Shown: positions 55,457 through 63,950, counted from the first letter of the stretch. The stretch is DNA of 64,000 nucleotides from Alphaproteobacteria bacterium (GCA_011087645.1 JAALLF010000008.1:110882-174881); one strand, 5' to 3'. Notes: generated by a model from the letters alone, not told the origin. Program-made: numbers and translations.

Positions 55457-57760
55457 TTACTCCCGTCTCATAAATTCAGAGAGCCCAATTACAAATACGG
55501 TTGCAAGGACCCATCCAACCAATATGTGTATCCACATATAAACGCGAAACCACGCGACCGGGAGCCAAAAGGATTCTTGATGTAAATCGAATAATGGGAA
55601 AAACACATCGATCGAGTAAGACAACGCATTAAATTTTGGATAGTCTTCTGGAGTGCGGAACGGTGATTCTTGCGGAAGAGGGTATAGTATGAATTCTAGA
55701 TCATACATTTTGAATGTAAGACGAAAACTTGTCTCGTATTTGACCCAGCTGTCATTGTCGCAACCGGAGACATCGACAGAGACGATATAGCACTCGCTCT
55801 CTAAGAATATTCTTTCTTTTGCTGGTCGAATATTCAAACTTGCGGACGCTAGATAAAATATTACAGCGCCGATAAATAAAAACCCGAAAATCAGGAACCA
55901 AACTCTTTTTAGCCGATACCCGTAACCAACTGTACGTTCCAGTATTATCTGGCTGGACTTCCACCAAATACTGTTACTCGGCTGGCGGGTGAGCATTTTC
56001 CTTTTGGCAAACGCAATATCGTTTGCAGCATCTGCGTGGCCCATCGATCGCAAAACTTTCGTAAGCTGTTCATATGGCTGCGGCGCATAACTACCCAAAG
56101 GTTGCAAACCTAACCATCTCAAACGATTTTGGGATTTCGTCTGTTCCTCGTCGACCAACGCTCCATACGTAAAGCCATCAATTAGAAGGCATCCAATTTC
56201 AGGCCAGCTGGCCTGGTCATCTTCGTAGCGCCCCACATTGGCGTATCTTAAATCTATATCCCCCATCGGTTGTGCATCATGATCTTTCCATGTGAGCCGG
56301 CCAGCAACTTGGGCTCCTTGAATCCGAAAAGCAGTGCCAAAATTATTCGTGAACTTGCATTTTTCGCTGCAGTCGAGATCGCCGCCAATTTTGGCGCTCC
56401 TCAGGCGAACCTGACCGCGCGATGAAAAACTATTCGTTAGAAAAATGTCGCCTTTGACGTCCAACCCATCCGCATTAATAGCTTTAGCTAGGTTGCTGAG
56501 CCCTTCATTGTCTGGTTCTCGTTTCTCAAATTTTTTTTCCCACACACCGAACTTATCGGTTAATGCGTCGATGCTCGCCGCGTTGCAATAAATATCACCT
56601 TCAACTGTACCACCGCGTAATCGAAGCGTTCCGTTTATCTTCGAGTTATGTAGCTCGATATCTCCATCCACTCTTATTCCATCGGCATAGATTGCAGCGC
56701 CGTTTATCTGTTCATCGCGCGATGGAGAAATACCCGCAACTGGAACGAAACTGAAAATCCCTCCACTTCCGTTGAACGTTCCTTGAATTCGAGCGCCTCC
56801 AAGTTGAACCGCTCCTTTACTGATAAAATTTAGAGGATGTTTGGTGCCTGTATACGCACTGGCATTAAAATCTCCATTTATCCGCACACCATTCGCAACA
56901 AGAGTGCTTTCGCCTTCGACATTGGAAAATCCCCCACCGCTGCAATCTAGGCTGCCACCAATTTGCGCACCTTCTAATTTGATCTGGCCCTGTGCAGAAA
57001 ATGGGTGGTTCTGCTCGTCAGCTGCAGTTTTTTCAGACCAACCAAACAAGATATCGTCTTCGACAGATAGACCGTCGGCATCAATCGCTATGCCGCCTTT
57101 GTTGCAAAAAGTTCCACCGGCGGCATCAAGATCACCCTTGATCTCCGCTCCACGCATCCGAACTTCTCCAAACGCACGAAGTCCTGCGCCTATATAAAGG
57201 GTTCCTTCTACGCATATCCCATCGGCGTCCAGGACGGCATTGCTCGAACTGTCGTGCAAATTAGAATCGGATTTGTTGGGACCTGTGCCGAGCATTGCTG
57301 ACCTTGCATCAAGATCACCCTCCACCTCCGCCCCCCTCAATACGATCTCTCCACCGCACGTAAAGCCTCGCCCAAAATACAAACTGCCGTCGACTTTCAG
57401 TCCTTCGGCATCGATTTTAGGAACAGTCGATCCGTCAAAGTTGACGGAGTGGGTTTGGGCATAGCGTAGAGTGATCGGATCGCGAATTTTACAGTGCAAT
57501 AATTCAATCGGTTTTTTGATTTCGGCTGCTTCAAAATCTAGCCGGTCTACAATGACTGCGTTCTTGATCCTTATACCTTTCGCGTGGACCGGCCCCCCTT
57601 CTTTGTCGGACTCAATGGCCAACATATAAATTATCTTCGCTCGGACCTTTCGCTCATTTTCGGCAGCGCTAATTTCAAAGGAGGCGACCTCGCCAACAAG
57701 CGCCGCTTTGATAATTTTTTCTTCAGGTTCTGTGGGATTCAAACCAGCAAGCGTTCCCAT
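55457..57760 (-). CDS. Large beta-helix-repeat membrane protein of unknown function
   Basis: 767 residues. From about 60 to 520 it is built of imperfect repeats with a core like LRGAEIKGDLDAAGGTF / IDADGLSVEGDI (examples near 145, 205, 265, 320, 375 and 455), which suggests a right-handed parallel beta-helix. Two C-terminal hydrophobic segments, VWFLIFGFLFIGAVIFYLASASL (about 625-647) and WIHILVGWVLATVFVIGL (about 740-757), flank an extracytoplasmic loop with two Cys. Similar repeat proteins occur in actinobacteria annotated only as membrane-associated. It has no obvious signal peptide; the helix is probably cytoplasmic. Convergent with the DUF3326 gene. Confidence 0.65.
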   Translation of the reverse strand: MGTLAGLNPTEPEEKIIKAALVGEVASFEISAAENERKVRAKIIYMLAIESDKEGGPVHAKGIRIKNAVIVDRLDFEAAEIKKPIELLHCKIRDPITLRYAQTHSVNFDGSTVPKIDAEGLKVDGSLYFGRGFTCGGEIVLRGAEVEGDLDARSAMLGTGPNKSDSNLHDSSSNAVLDADGICVEGTLYIGAGLRAFGEVRMRGAEIKGDLDAAGGTFCNKGGIAIDADGLSVEDDILFGWSEKTAADEQNHPFSAQGQIKLEGAQIGGSLDCSGGGFSNVEGESTLVANGVRINGDFNASAYTGTKHPLNFISKGAVQLGGARIQGTFNGSGGIFSFVPVAGISPSRDEQINGAAIYADGIRVDGDIELHNSKINGTLRLRGGTVEGDIYCNAASIDALTDKFGVWEKKFEKREPDNEGLSNLAKAINADGLDVKGDIFLTNSFSSRGQVRLRSAKIGGDLDCSEKCKFTNNFGTAFRIQGAQVAGRLTWKDHDAQPMGDIDLRYANVGRYEDDQASWPEIGCLLIDGFTYGALVDEEQTKSQNRLRWLGLQPLGSYAPQPYEQLTKVLRSMGHADAANDIAFAKRKMLTRQPSNSIWWKSSQIILERTVGYGYRLKRVWFLIFGFLFIGAVIFYLASASLNIRPAKERIFLESECYIVSVDVSGCDNDSWVKYETSFRLTFKMYDLEFILYPLPQESPFRTPEDYPKFNALSYSIDVFFPLFDLHQESFWLPVAWFRVYMWIHILVGWVLATVFVIGLSEFMRRE

Positions 57761-57941
57761 GCACTGAATCTAAACTTCACTTCGATTCGCCCCAAGTCTG
57801 ATTGAATCAAGTAACAGAAATACGACTGCGTATTGTATTAAAATGCACTTCCGAACACGGCCACTTGGTTAGAAATCTGCCGATTGTGTTTAGCAACATT
57901 AGGTCGCCAAGTTGAATGGCCGCCCTAACAAGAAAAATGAC

Positions 57942-58145
57942 TTAATCGAGCAAGCTAGATGGTTCCACGTCTAGCGCGTCGGCCAGTTGGTCCAATGTAT
58001 TCACTGTCGGGTTACGAGCGCCCCGCTCGATGCCACTTATATAGGTTCGATGTAAGCCGGATCGGAAGGCGAGCTCTTCCTGGGACAGGTTTCTTTCCTG
58101 CCTCAGTTTTTGAACGTTGATCCCGACCCGCTTCCGGATATCCAT
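57942..58145 (-). CDS. XRE family helix-turn-helix regulator
   Basis: 67 residues from the ATG at 58145 (MDIRKRVGINVQKL); an upstream ATG at 58199 is possible. HTH: LRQERNLSQEELAFRSGLHRTYISGIERGARNPT (about 13-46, key residues SQEELA, YISGIERG), then LDQLADALDVEPSSLLD. Short single-domain regulators of this type control restriction-modification or island genes. Its operator could lie in the gap to 58269. Confidence 0.88.
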   Translation of the reverse strand: MDIRKRVGINVQKLRQERNLSQEELAFRSGLHRTYISGIERGARNPTVNTLDQLADALDVEPSSLLD

Positions 58146-58268
58146 CCAGCGATGGCAAGCCCGGCAGCAGACTATCAGTCTACAGACTATAAGTAACATT
58201 GTGCTTGATCAGGGGTAGGTCTTTGTGAAACCTTCCCTTTATAAAGGAACATTCCGGGTGTCCCATTC

Positions 58269-58550
58269 ATGTCGTTTCCTGAAACAATGCAACACGGTTT
58301 GGAACGATTTTATGGTTGGATCGGCAAACATCTCATCGTGATTATATCAGTTTGCCTCTCTATCTATTTCCTACACACCAGCTATCAAAATGGGTCTCGG
58401 CTCATTCGAGTATGCGAAAATTTCAACGAAGATACCCGATTTCGCCTCATTAGCCCGAACCGAGAATCAATAACCGGGACTTTAGTTGAAAAACAATTGG
58501 ACGAGATCGTATATATTTGTGACGAACACCTCGGATCGCTGGAAAGATAA
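58269..58550 (+). CDS. Small membrane protein of unknown function
   Basis: 93 residues. One hydrophobic segment, HLIVIISVCLSIYFLHTSY (about 21-39), then a short soluble tail with two Cys (VCENFNED; YICDEHLG). Divergent from the XRE regulator with a 123-bp gap. AT-rich codon use fits the island. No family recognised. Confidence 0.5.
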   Translation: MSFPETMQHGLERFYGWIGKHLIVIISVCLSIYFLHTSYQNGSRLIRVCENFNEDTRFRLISPNRESITGTLVEKQLDEIVYICDEHLGSLER

Positions 58551-58937
58551 CAGTGAAGGCCCGTTTGACTGCCCCATAGTGCAGCTTTTATGACAGTGAC
58601 AAGTCCGTAAGCCTTTGAATTTGAATCGGTATTGCCCATTCAACACACCCCGCATTTAAAAGGATACATCCGTACTGCTGCGACAGTGCATACGTGGGCT
58701 CAATTGGGCTGAATTATGGTTCGATTACGTGATCGCGCAAACCGTCTTTTGTCTCGGAAATTTAGGTGCACCGGTCTGAAACACCGCTAACGTTTAAATG
58801 CATGACATTCTCTAACTAGCTGACAAACAACTAATAATTTGCGATCTGGCAGATACCAAATGGCTTCCAAAACGGGGGTTGGCACCCGAATCGGCACCGA
58901 AATAGGTTCAAATTCCACTTTTGAACCAGATTGTCTG
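58551..58937. other. Island spacer without a supported gene
   Basis: About 390 bp of mixed composition. It contains GGCACC-N6-GGCACC at 58881-58898 (inverted relative to the GGTGCC pair at 53475) and a perfect 8-bp inverted repeat GGTTCAAA/TTTGAACC at 58905-58927. I see no gene here that I can support. Confidence 0.4.
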
Positions 58938-59226
58938 ATGAGTAATCATGATGAACTACAACGCAACCATGGCGCTCACATGGCTAGATTAAGCCGGCGA
59001 GAGCATGATCTGAGGCTCGCTATCGATGCTGCGCATGAAGCTTTGCATGTCGACGGGATCACGATTGCAGATATACCGACGACAGACGCTTGTCGAACGA
59101 TACGGGGTCGACATCGCAATGCCCGACGTGCTCAACGACATTACCGCGTGCGAGCGCAATGAGCGGCTGTCGACCGATCGGTGTCGGGCGTACTTCGCAG
59201 AGCTAGGGCAACTGTTGGGGCAATAG
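58938..59226 (+). pseudogene. Possible frameshifted hypothetical gene
   Basis: One frame from ATG 58938 reads MSNHDELQRNHGAHMARLSR...AAHEALHVDG and ends at 59162; a second frame, from about 59060 to the stop at 59226, reads LVERYGVDIAMPDVLNDITA and CRAYFAELGQLLGQ. The first half looks coding in one frame and the second in another, so a single gene with a frameshift near 59060-59080 is plausible. No family recognised. A short chance ORF remains possible. Confidence 0.3.
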
Positions 59227-59253
59227 CGGTCGTGCTAGTGTGTGGGTGACGAG

Positions 59254-59283
59254 GGCTGGAGTTGACCCTTTTCGGACATACTG
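59254..59283 (+). repeat. Short dispersed island repeat, copy 1
   Basis: GGCTGGAGTTGACCCTTTTCGGACATACTG. A related copy is at 61049-61080 (GGCTGGAGTTGACCCATTCCGGCCATACCT) and a weaker one at 63197-63224 (GGCTGGAAATGACCCCAAGCGGCCACTG). Confidence 0.55.
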
Positions 59284-59295
59284 TGGCTCGAAGCC

Positions 59296-60243
59296 CTAAG
59301 CTTCACCCGGGGGCCGACCTACTTGATCCTCTATGTTCTCTTGCGTCGCACTGGCCTCACTAATTAGCCAGTTTCTGAACTCGTTCGACTGACTGCGTCT
59401 GAGCGCGCTTTCGGTAAACGCTATGCGATATGGATGCCCAGACCATTCGCCTTGAGAGATCGGGAACGGAAGCGACAGCTTGCCGTCGTTGATCTGCGGT
59501 TGAATCAATGCGAGGCCGCAGATGATCAAACCTGCATTCGAGTAGACAGCCTCAAGAGCGCTAATGACTTGACCATACCGAATGCCCCGGCCCGGAGCAG
59601 TCTTTCGGTAACCGTGTCGTCGAACCCATTCTGGCCAGCCGAAAGCGTCCTCACCAGTCGTGTAGCAATCCAAATGAAGAAGCGGGAAGCCCTCCAGAGG
59701 AAAGTCGTCCGGTAGTGTTGCGATACGTTCCGTGTTTTCGGGTGAACTAACAGGCAAGAGATAATCGTTAAAAAGCACGTCCTCGTTGCTGTCATGGCGC
59801 GCGCTTCCTAACCAGACTTCGCAATCCGCCTGTCCCAAACGCACCGGAATGTCGCCAACACCATTGATACAAAATAGCGTGTTGGGATGGTTTCGTTTGA
59901 ATTGGCTCAACCTGGGCTTTAGCCAAAAATCAGCCCAGTCCGAGTCAGCAACGACGTGAATTTCGTGGACGCGTTGGAAATCGAGGATGCGAGTGACCGT
60001 TTCGAGCTCCCGAAACCCTGCGCCTAGATGCGCCAGGGCAGACTCCAATTCGAGCGTTGGACGAATGCCTGAGCGACCCCTGACTAAAAGATCGAAGCCG
60101 AGGAAATCTTCGAGCGTCTTGACCCGCTGTCCTAGAGCTGCGGGCGTGATGGATAGCTCCTCGGCAGCGGCCTTCAGCGACCCCTTGCGGATCGTCATTT
60201 CGAGTGCCTGCAAGGATCGTAAGTGTGATGTGGTCGGCATCAT
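59296..60243 (-). CDS. LysR family transcriptional regulator
   Basis: 315 residues. N-terminal winged HTH: HLRSLQALEMTIRKGSLKAAAEELSITPAALGQRVKTLEDFLGFDLLVR (about 7-55; key SLKAAAEELSITPAALGQRV), followed by a periplasmic-binding-like effector domain. GcvA-like subgroup. It is divergent from the DUF4242 gene, the standard geometry for LysR control of a neighbour. A perfect palindrome TTCTTT-GAT-AAAGAA at 60243-60257 overlaps its own start. Confidence 0.9.
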   Translation of the reverse strand: MMPTTSHLRSLQALEMTIRKGSLKAAAEELSITPAALGQRVKTLEDFLGFDLLVRGRSGIRPTLELESALAHLGAGFRELETVTRILDFQRVHEIHVVADSDWADFWLKPRLSQFKRNHPNTLFCINGVGDIPVRLGQADCEVWLGSARHDSNEDVLFNDYLLPVSSPENTERIATLPDDFPLEGFPLLHLDCYTTGEDAFGWPEWVRRHGYRKTAPGRGIRYGQVISALEAVYSNAGLIICGLALIQPQINDGKLSLPFPISQGEWSGHPYRIAFTESALRRSQSNEFRNWLISEASATQENIEDQVGRPPGEA

Positions 60244-60276
60244 TCTTTGATAAAGAAATACTTTATTGATGAAAAG
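60243..60276. promoter_or_regulatory. Candidate LysR operator
   Basis: TTCTTT-GAT-AAAGAA (60243-60257) and CTTT-ATTGATG-AAAAG (60261-60276) are two related palindromes in the 105-bp divergent promoter between the LysR and DUF4242 genes. LysR proteins commonly bind two such sites, one for autorepression and one for activation. Confidence 0.5.
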
Positions 60277-60348
60277 ATTATTTAGCTTGTTGTGAGTGAG
60301 TAATTGCTGACAATGAAGGCAGGACGGTCATTCGAGAGGAGCTAAATT

Positions 60349-60633
60349 ATGACCCAAATGAAGCGATACATGATCGAGCGCGACATTCCAGGCGTCGGAA
60401 ATATGTCAATTGTTGAGCTGTGCGGAGCCGCACGCGCCTCAAATCAGGCTATTGGCCAACTTGGCAGTGATGTCCAATGGCAACACAGCTATGTAACCGG
60501 AGATAAAACGTTCTGCGTCTACCTCGCAAAGGACGAGGCCACGGTCCACAAGCATGCTGAGCTGAGCGGCATCCCAGTCTCGGCGATCACGGAAGTCTCC
60601 CAGATCATCGATCCCCTAACCGCCAACAACTAG
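60349..60633 (+). CDS. DUF4242 domain protein
   Basis: 94 residues. MKRYMIERDIPGVGNM at the start, then SYVTGDKTFCVYLAKDEATVHKHAELSG (about 52-79), the pattern of the DUF4242 family of small alpha/beta dimeric proteins sometimes called nickel-binding. RBS GAGAGGAGC. Divergent from the LysR gene, which probably regulates it. A hairpin AGAGCGG/CCGCTCT (60661-60685) follows the stop. Confidence 0.85.
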   Translation: MTQMKRYMIERDIPGVGNMSIVELCGAARASNQAIGQLGSDVQWQHSYVTGDKTFCVYLAKDEATVHKHAELSGIPVSAITEVSQIIDPLTANN

Positions 60634-60660
60634 GCCCGCGAGGCGCGCATCATTCTCTAA

Positions 60661-60685
60661 AGAGCGGTGCGCGTCACGCCGCTCT
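60661..60685 (+). terminator. Hairpin after the DUF4242 gene
   Basis: AGAGCGG (60661-60667) and CCGCTCT (60679-60685), with possible extra pairing inside the loop. No clear T run follows, so it is only a candidate terminator. Confidence 0.4.
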
Positions 60686-60687
60686 CG

Positions 60688-61005
60688 CATGTCCGGTTTT
60701 GGCTGAGGGTGTTGAAAAAGTCGGTTTTCAGCTAAAAGTCCGAAATTTGTTGCCCACTGAGTTGTGTTCTGCATTATCGACACGAAGGGACCGGCAGACA
60801 CACACGAAAACCTGTCCTGACGGCGCGCTTGCCCATTGAGATGCATTCTAGCGCCACGTGTTCCTTGCAAAATAAAATCGGGCAATTTCTCGCGATACCC
60901 TACAGCCGACTTTTTCAACAGCCTCGGCTAGTTCCAGACCTCAACGGGCACGTCCAGCTACGACCGGTTTACACCCTGAAGCAGACGTCGATCGATTTTA
61001 CGACC
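60688..61005 (+). repeat. Island repeat C, copy interrupted by the MITE
   Basis: 60688-60704 plus 60930-60976 match 63886-63950 once the MITE and one GGCT are removed: ATGTCCGGTT(T/G)TGGCTA, then CCTCAAC and CACGTCC/TACGTCC, then ACGACCGGTTTACACC. It lies in the 538-bp gap before the cyclase gene. Confidence 0.65.
60705..60925. mobile_element. 221-bp MITE-like element with 20-bp terminal inverted repeats
   Basis: Left end GAGGGTGTTGAAAAAGTCGG (60705-60724) and right end CCGACTTTTTCAACAGCCTC (60906-60925) are inverted repeats with one mismatch. The element is flanked by GGCT on both sides (60701-60704 and 60926-60929), a likely 4-bp target duplication. No transposase gene is inside. The empty site can be seen in the repeat at 63886-63950. 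The element is a non-autonomous relative of an insertion sequence whose family I cannot name with certainty. Confidence 0.78.
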
Positions 61006-61048
61006 GGAAACCGGCGTGTTCCTGCCGTAAAACGGCGTAGGCGCTCAC

Positions 61049-61080
61049 GGCTGGAGTTGACCCATTCCGGCCATACCTCG
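61049..61080 (+). repeat. Short dispersed island repeat, copy 2
   Basis: GGCTGGAGTTGACCCATTCC followed by GGCCATACCTCG. Shares GGCTGGAGTTGACCC and the following CGG(C/A)CATAC with copy 1 at 59254. It lies 92 bases upstream of the cyclase start. Confidence 0.55.
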
Positions 61081-61171
61081 CGCCCGATGCGAACTGCGTT
61101 TGGGCACGCGATTGTGAGTCATCCCTATTTACACTACCGTGACACTACAAGCGTCCCCCAAGAGAAGACCC

Positions 61172-63073
61172 ATGGAGCCAAAAGGCGTTAAACGCAAGCT
61201 GACCACGATCCTCGCCGCCGATGTCGAGGGCTACAGTCGATTAATGTCAGCCGACGAAGAAGCGACCCTCAAAACTCTCAAAAGCTATCGCGAGATTATT
61301 GACAGCCTGATTACCAGGCATGATGGCCGCATCTTCGGTACCGCTGGCGATAGCGTAATCGCCGAGTTCGGCAGCACTGTCGAGGCGGTACGTTGTGCCA
61401 TCACGATCCAGGAAGAACTTAGGATCGAAAACGCGGAGTTGGCTGAAGAGCACCAGATGAAATTCCGTATCGGCGTCAATGTCGGCGACGTGATGGTCGA
61501 GGGTGACAATCTGTATGGCGACGGGGTCAACATAGCGGCCCGGCTTGAGGGTGAGGCAGAGGCGGGCGGCATCTGTATTTCCGGCAGCGCCTTCGATCAG
61601 GTGAAGAACAAACTGTCGATTGGCTTTGAGGACATCGGCCCCCAACAGGTTAAGAACATAGCCGAACCGGTGCCAGCGTTCCGCGTCGTCCCGGGCCCGG
61701 TTTCCATCGCGTCCACGACAACGACGGCCTCAGTTACGCGGCGCTGGCGCATACCGGCCATAGCGGCTGCATCCGTTGTCATCATCGCGGCGGGAGGGGT
61801 CACCGGGTGGCAACGCTGGATCGAACGGGATGTGCCAACACCCGTTGAATCTGAGCTCCCCGACCGCGCGGTACTCCCGCTGCCGGACAAACCGTCCATC
61901 GCCGTCCTTCCCTTCCATAACCTGTCCGGTGATTCCTTTGCCGAGGTCTTCCTGATTGACGCCGCTGAAAACGTCGCCACGGCTCTGTCACGGCTACCCG
62001 ATATGTCTGCTATCTCCGGGTTCCCGACCCTCCCTTACAAAGACAAGCCGGTGGATGTGCAGCAGGTAGCCGAAGAACTCGATGTCCGCTACGTTCTTAC
62101 GGGCAGCGTCAAGCGGTCTAACGACCAGGTGCGGATTACGGCAAAACTTATCGATACCCGCTCTGGGCGCGACCTTTGGGCGGGAGTGTACAACCGCGAC
62201 CTCAAGGATGCCTCCGCCGTACAGGAGGAGATCACGCTGAACGTTGTAACGGCGCTCGAAGTAAAACTCGTCGAAGGAGCGGCTGCGCGTATTGTGCGCG
62301 GCAATACGAACAATCCCGAAGCCTATTCGCTAGTCCAACGCGGGCTATCCCTTTTTCCGGTCGGCACGAAAGCGGAAAACGTTGAAGCACGGCGGTTGTT
62401 TGAGAAAGCCGTCGAACTGGACCCGGATTATTCGATCGGGTGGCATTTGCTCGGCTATACCCATAACGCCTCAACACGAAGCGGATGGGGCGAGGATCTC
62501 GTGGTGGAGCGAGCGCGGGCGGAGGAGTTGGCCCGCAAGGCCCTGGCCATCGATCCATCCGCCTCCGGGCCATACATTCTCCTGTCGACCATTTCCCTGC
62601 TGAAATTACGATTCAGTGAGGCGGTCACCCATGGCGAGAAGGCGGTCGTCCTGGCACCAAACGATGCCCTGACCGTGGCGCATTTGGGGCGGACCCTGAT
62701 TTTGGCGTTCCCTTCGGGACGAAAGAAAGACGTGCTTCCGCTAATGAAGCGGGCCATCCACCTCAGTCCTTACACACCCCCCCAAATCTTGTTTTTCGAG
62801 GGTCTCACCTACCACTCGGTGGGGCGATACCAAGAGGAAATAAGGGAGTTCAATAAACTCGTTTTTCGTAGGGCAGCGCCTCCCCTTGCCTTGTTCGCGA
62901 TTACTTCCGCCGATCTGGGCCGGATGGCCGAGGCCCGCGCCGCGACCCAGGAAATCCCCAAGGTGCTTACCAGTTTCTCGGCGAAGGGGCTTGTGAATTC
63001 GCTGGATTATAAGGACCAAGCCAGGTCCGAGCGCGCCATCGCCACGCTGCGCCAGCTCGGACTGCCAGAGTGA
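61172..63073 (+). CDS. Class III adenylate/guanylate cyclase with TolB-like and TPR domains
   Basis: 633 residues from the ATG at 61172; a GTG at 61139 would add 11. Cyclase domain at about 1-180: LTTILAADVEGYSRLM (first metal Asp), GTAGDSVIAEF (second metal Asp), VNVGDVMVEGDNLYGDGVNIAARLE. A transmembrane segment (IPAIAAASVVIIAAGGV) at about 190-210. Then a TolB-N/FlgO-like region (PSIAVLPFHNLSGD; VRYVLTGSVKRSNDQVRITA, about 240-350) and TPR units to the end (NVEARRLFEKAVELDPDYS). The family is expanded in rhizobia and relatives. Whether it makes cAMP or cGMP is not evident. Confidence 0.88.
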   Translation: MEPKGVKRKLTTILAADVEGYSRLMSADEEATLKTLKSYREIIDSLITRHDGRIFGTAGDSVIAEFGSTVEAVRCAITIQEELRIENAELAEEHQMKFRIGVNVGDVMVEGDNLYGDGVNIAARLEGEAEAGGICISGSAFDQVKNKLSIGFEDIGPQQVKNIAEPVPAFRVVPGPVSIASTTTTASVTRRWRIPAIAAASVVIIAAGGVTGWQRWIERDVPTPVESELPDRAVLPLPDKPSIAVLPFHNLSGDSFAEVFLIDAAENVATALSRLPDMSAISGFPTLPYKDKPVDVQQVAEELDVRYVLTGSVKRSNDQVRITAKLIDTRSGRDLWAGVYNRDLKDASAVQEEITLNVVTALEVKLVEGAAARIVRGNTNNPEAYSLVQRGLSLFPVGTKAENVEARRLFEKAVELDPDYSIGWHLLGYTHNASTRSGWGEDLVVERARAEELARKALAIDPSASGPYILLSTISLLKLRFSEAVTHGEKAVVLAPNDALTVAHLGRTLILAFPSGRKKDVLPLMKRAIHLSPYTPPQILFFEGLTYHSVGRYQEEIREFNKLVFRRAAPPLALFAITSADLGRMAEARAATQEIPKVLTSFSAKGLVNSLDYKDQARSERAIATLRQLGLPE

Positions 63074-63351
63074 AACTTGAGTAAGCTGAATGTCCGGCAT
63101 TGATGCGGTGGACGGCTCCTCTCCAACGGCGTTGCAATGTTCCAATACACGACCGCTATGGTTTTGCAGCCACTGCTATATTAGCATTTTCTGAAGGGCT
63201 GGAAATGACCCCAAGCGGCCACTGCTTCGAGCGGCAAATCTAACAGGCCACGTAAAGCTACCCTCGTAGAATTTAGCTTCGACCTGTTACAGTATCGCTA
63301 CTCAGGAAACTGGATGTTTCAAATTATAATTTCTGAAAAGGGGAGGCTCTC
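63074..63351. other. Spacer after the cyclase gene
   Basis: 278 bp with no gene. It includes a weak third copy of the dispersed GGCTGGA repeat at 63197-63224 and the AT-rich promoter region of the next gene (63250-63340), whose RBS GGGGAGG lies 7 bases before its GTG. Confidence 0.45.
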
Positions 63352-63876
63352 GTGGGTAAAAGCTATGTAGGTTACTTATACGCTATCCCAATATTCGCGG
63401 TCCTATCCATGGCCCCTGCTATGGCTGAAACCAAATGGCCTCCAGCCCAGGACAACGTAAAGCCTCAGATCTCTCGAAGCCTCAATAAAGCAAGCCTATC
63501 TCCAGTATTAAAAATCTCCAAACCTGACAGTAGCATTCCTCAAGACATCGCTTTTTTCTCCGGTATTTGGGCAGGTGCGCCATGTTTCGCTGCCAATACC
63601 GAAGTAAAAATTGCCGTCAGAGAATTGGCCGTCGAGGGAGCGTCGGTCGTGTACTCCGTCGGAAACAACCTAGGATCCTTTAATGACCAAGAATATGACG
63701 CTGTTGTCATGGATGGGGAATTAGTTGGTCAAACGCCAAGTGGCAGCAAAATAATATTGGGAAAACGGACTAAGGACAAAAATCTAAATATTAAATGGCT
63801 CCGCCGTGATGACACGCAGCGAAGCCCCGATGACAAGAGTCATACTTGTTACGGTGTGCTAACGCGGGAAAAATGA
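63352..63876 (+). CDS. Secreted protein of unknown function
   Basis: 174 residues from GTG at 63352, preceded by GGGGAGG. Signal peptide YLYAIPIFAVLSMAPAMAETK (about 7-27) with cleavage after AMA. The mature part has FFSGIWAGAPC (about 64-74), VVMDGELVGQTPSGSKIILGK and NIKWLRRDD, suggesting a small beta-barrel, with two Cys that could pair. No family recognised. Low GC, consistent with the island. Confidence 0.6.
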   Translation: MGKSYVGYLYAIPIFAVLSMAPAMAETKWPPAQDNVKPQISRSLNKASLSPVLKISKPDSSIPQDIAFFSGIWAGAPCFAANTEVKIAVRELAVEGASVVYSVGNNLGSFNDQEYDAVVMDGELVGQTPSGSKIILGKRTKDKNLNIKWLRRDDTQRSPDDKSHTCYGVLTREK

Positions 63877-63885
63877 ACGGGAAAT

Positions 63886-63950
63886 CGATGTCCGGTTGTG
63901 GCTATTTTCAGCCCTCAACAGGTACGTCCGGTCACGACCGGTTTACACCG
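63886..63950 (+). repeat. Island repeat C, uninterrupted copy
   Basis: CGATGTCCGGTTGTGGCTAT, TTTCAGCCCTCAAC, GGTACGTCCGGTCACGACC, GGTTTACACCGG. It matches the copy at 60688 but lacks the MITE, so it shows the target before insertion. The window ends at 64000 in further non-coding sequence. Confidence 0.65.

Noticed and set aside
58905..58927. GGTTCAAATTCC resembling a tRNA T-arm, considered as the missing tRNA-Ser 3' half
   Set aside because: Flanking bases do not form a T-stem or acceptor strand; the match is part of a simple inverted repeat GGTTCAAA/TTTGAACC.
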